64,000 bases of DNA from Symbiodinium natans. Lineage: Eukaryota > Sar > Dinophyceae > Suessiales > Symbiodiniaceae. Below are positions 63,648-64,000 of the stretch, piece by piece. Numbering within the stretch: the first letter of the stretch is position 1; every line of letters starts with the position of its first letter. The notes under the pieces were generated by a model. The model was not told the DNA's origin and ran no database searches. It saw only the letters and a program-made list of their open reading frames with translations. The translations under genes were made by a program, and so were the position numbers. The stretch covers positions 60,001 through 124,000 of the forward strand of contig CAJNDS010002821.1 of NCBI GenBank assembly GCA_905221605.1, read 5' to 3'.

Positions 63648-64000
63648 TGCTGGGACTCAGGGTTAAAATCAGCGCTCGAGGGGGCACCGAAGGTGGAAAG
63701 GGCTGCCATGGCGGTAATGCGAATTGCTGTTTCTTTCCACAAAACACACGTCATGCATGTCGCTGCCTTTACACTGCACATTGGCTTCATGCTATCCTTT
63801 GACATGTACTCTTTGACTTTCAACGTCGTGGCTCAAGGGTCACAAACGTAGCCACCCCCTTTGGTTTGTACAAGAAAAGATCGCGGGGTGGTGTTACACG
63901 CATCGTCCCCTTCTTGCGAACCATCATCATGTTTGCGCATCAGCACTCCTCCTCATTTTGGGAAGTTCTTTGGACAAAATGTCCTTCTTGATGCGCCTTA
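63648..64000. other. Right edge: nothing recognised
   Basis: 353 bp without a hairpin of the post-array family, a coding frame or a repeat that I can support. Confidence 0.5.

Noticed and set aside
63463-64000. True chromosome end at T9
   Set aside because: The array is only about 185 bp and ordinary sequence continues to its right; it is interstitial.

Overview
The window reads as a stretch of dinoflagellate nuclear genome. The direct evidence is: (i) long arrays of TTTAGGG, the telomeric heptamer used by dinoflagellates and plants; (ii) two copies of a near-perfect relict of the dinoflagellate spliced leader (the 15-mer CCATTTTGGCTCAAG preceded by CCGTGGT) on the minus strand at 59527-59548 and 63400-63421; (iii) AG|G acceptors with GT or GC donors; (iv) protein families that, from memory and unchecked here, are very numerous in dinoflagellate proteomes: a tyrosine-recombinase-like protein, a USP-like cysteine peptidase and a 2OG-Fe(II)-oxygenase-like domain. 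No rRNA, tRNA, CRISPR, bacterial operon or animal/crop virus was seen.

Layout. 1-16.2 kb is almost gene-free, with a CA microsatellite and scattered degenerate telomere-like words. 16.2-19.75 kb is a block of satellites: 14-bp, 73-bp, 62-bp and 42-bp units in succession, a 63-bp direct repeat around the 73/62-bp part, and CCATCACCA motifs at both outer edges. 19.2-34.8 kb is mostly non-coding, with two short exon candidates and a hairpin with 26-bp arms at 26.4 kb. 34.8-38.7 kb carries a minus-strand tyrosine-recombinase-like gene (one frameshift) and accessory ORFs. 39.5-46.9 kb is a plus-strand block bracketed by trinucleotide arrays in inverse orientation; it encodes a frameshifted USP-like peptidase, two 2OG-oxygenase-like ORFs (one broken, one intact) and a duplicated exon-like segment.

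48.6-63.65 kb is the most unusual part. Nine interstitial telomeric arrays, all with the G-rich strand on the plus strand, cut the DNA into cassettes of 0.6-4.1 kb. Several arrays are preceded by a chain of short hairpins. At least four are followed by the same two-tier hairpin: a 6-bp inner stem with a purine triloop, an asymmetric bulge and an 8-10-bp outer stem. Its stem sequences differ between copies while pairing is kept. Behind it come CCCACCCC, CCACCC and a new TTTAGGG. Cargo inside cassettes is mostly local tandem repeats and an about 80-bp dispersed element.

The last cassette (59328-63462) holds a minus-strand gene encoding WW and S1 domains, broken by serial frameshifts. Its two ends are identical over 262 bp, so it is a terminally redundant piece of a 3,873-bp tandem unit with telomeric repeats joined directly to both ends. 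The clearest new observations are the covarying hairpin cassettes and this telomere-bounded tandem gene unit. Repeated frameshifts in otherwise convincing coding runs could be pseudogene decay or uncorrected assembly indels; the sequence alone cannot decide.
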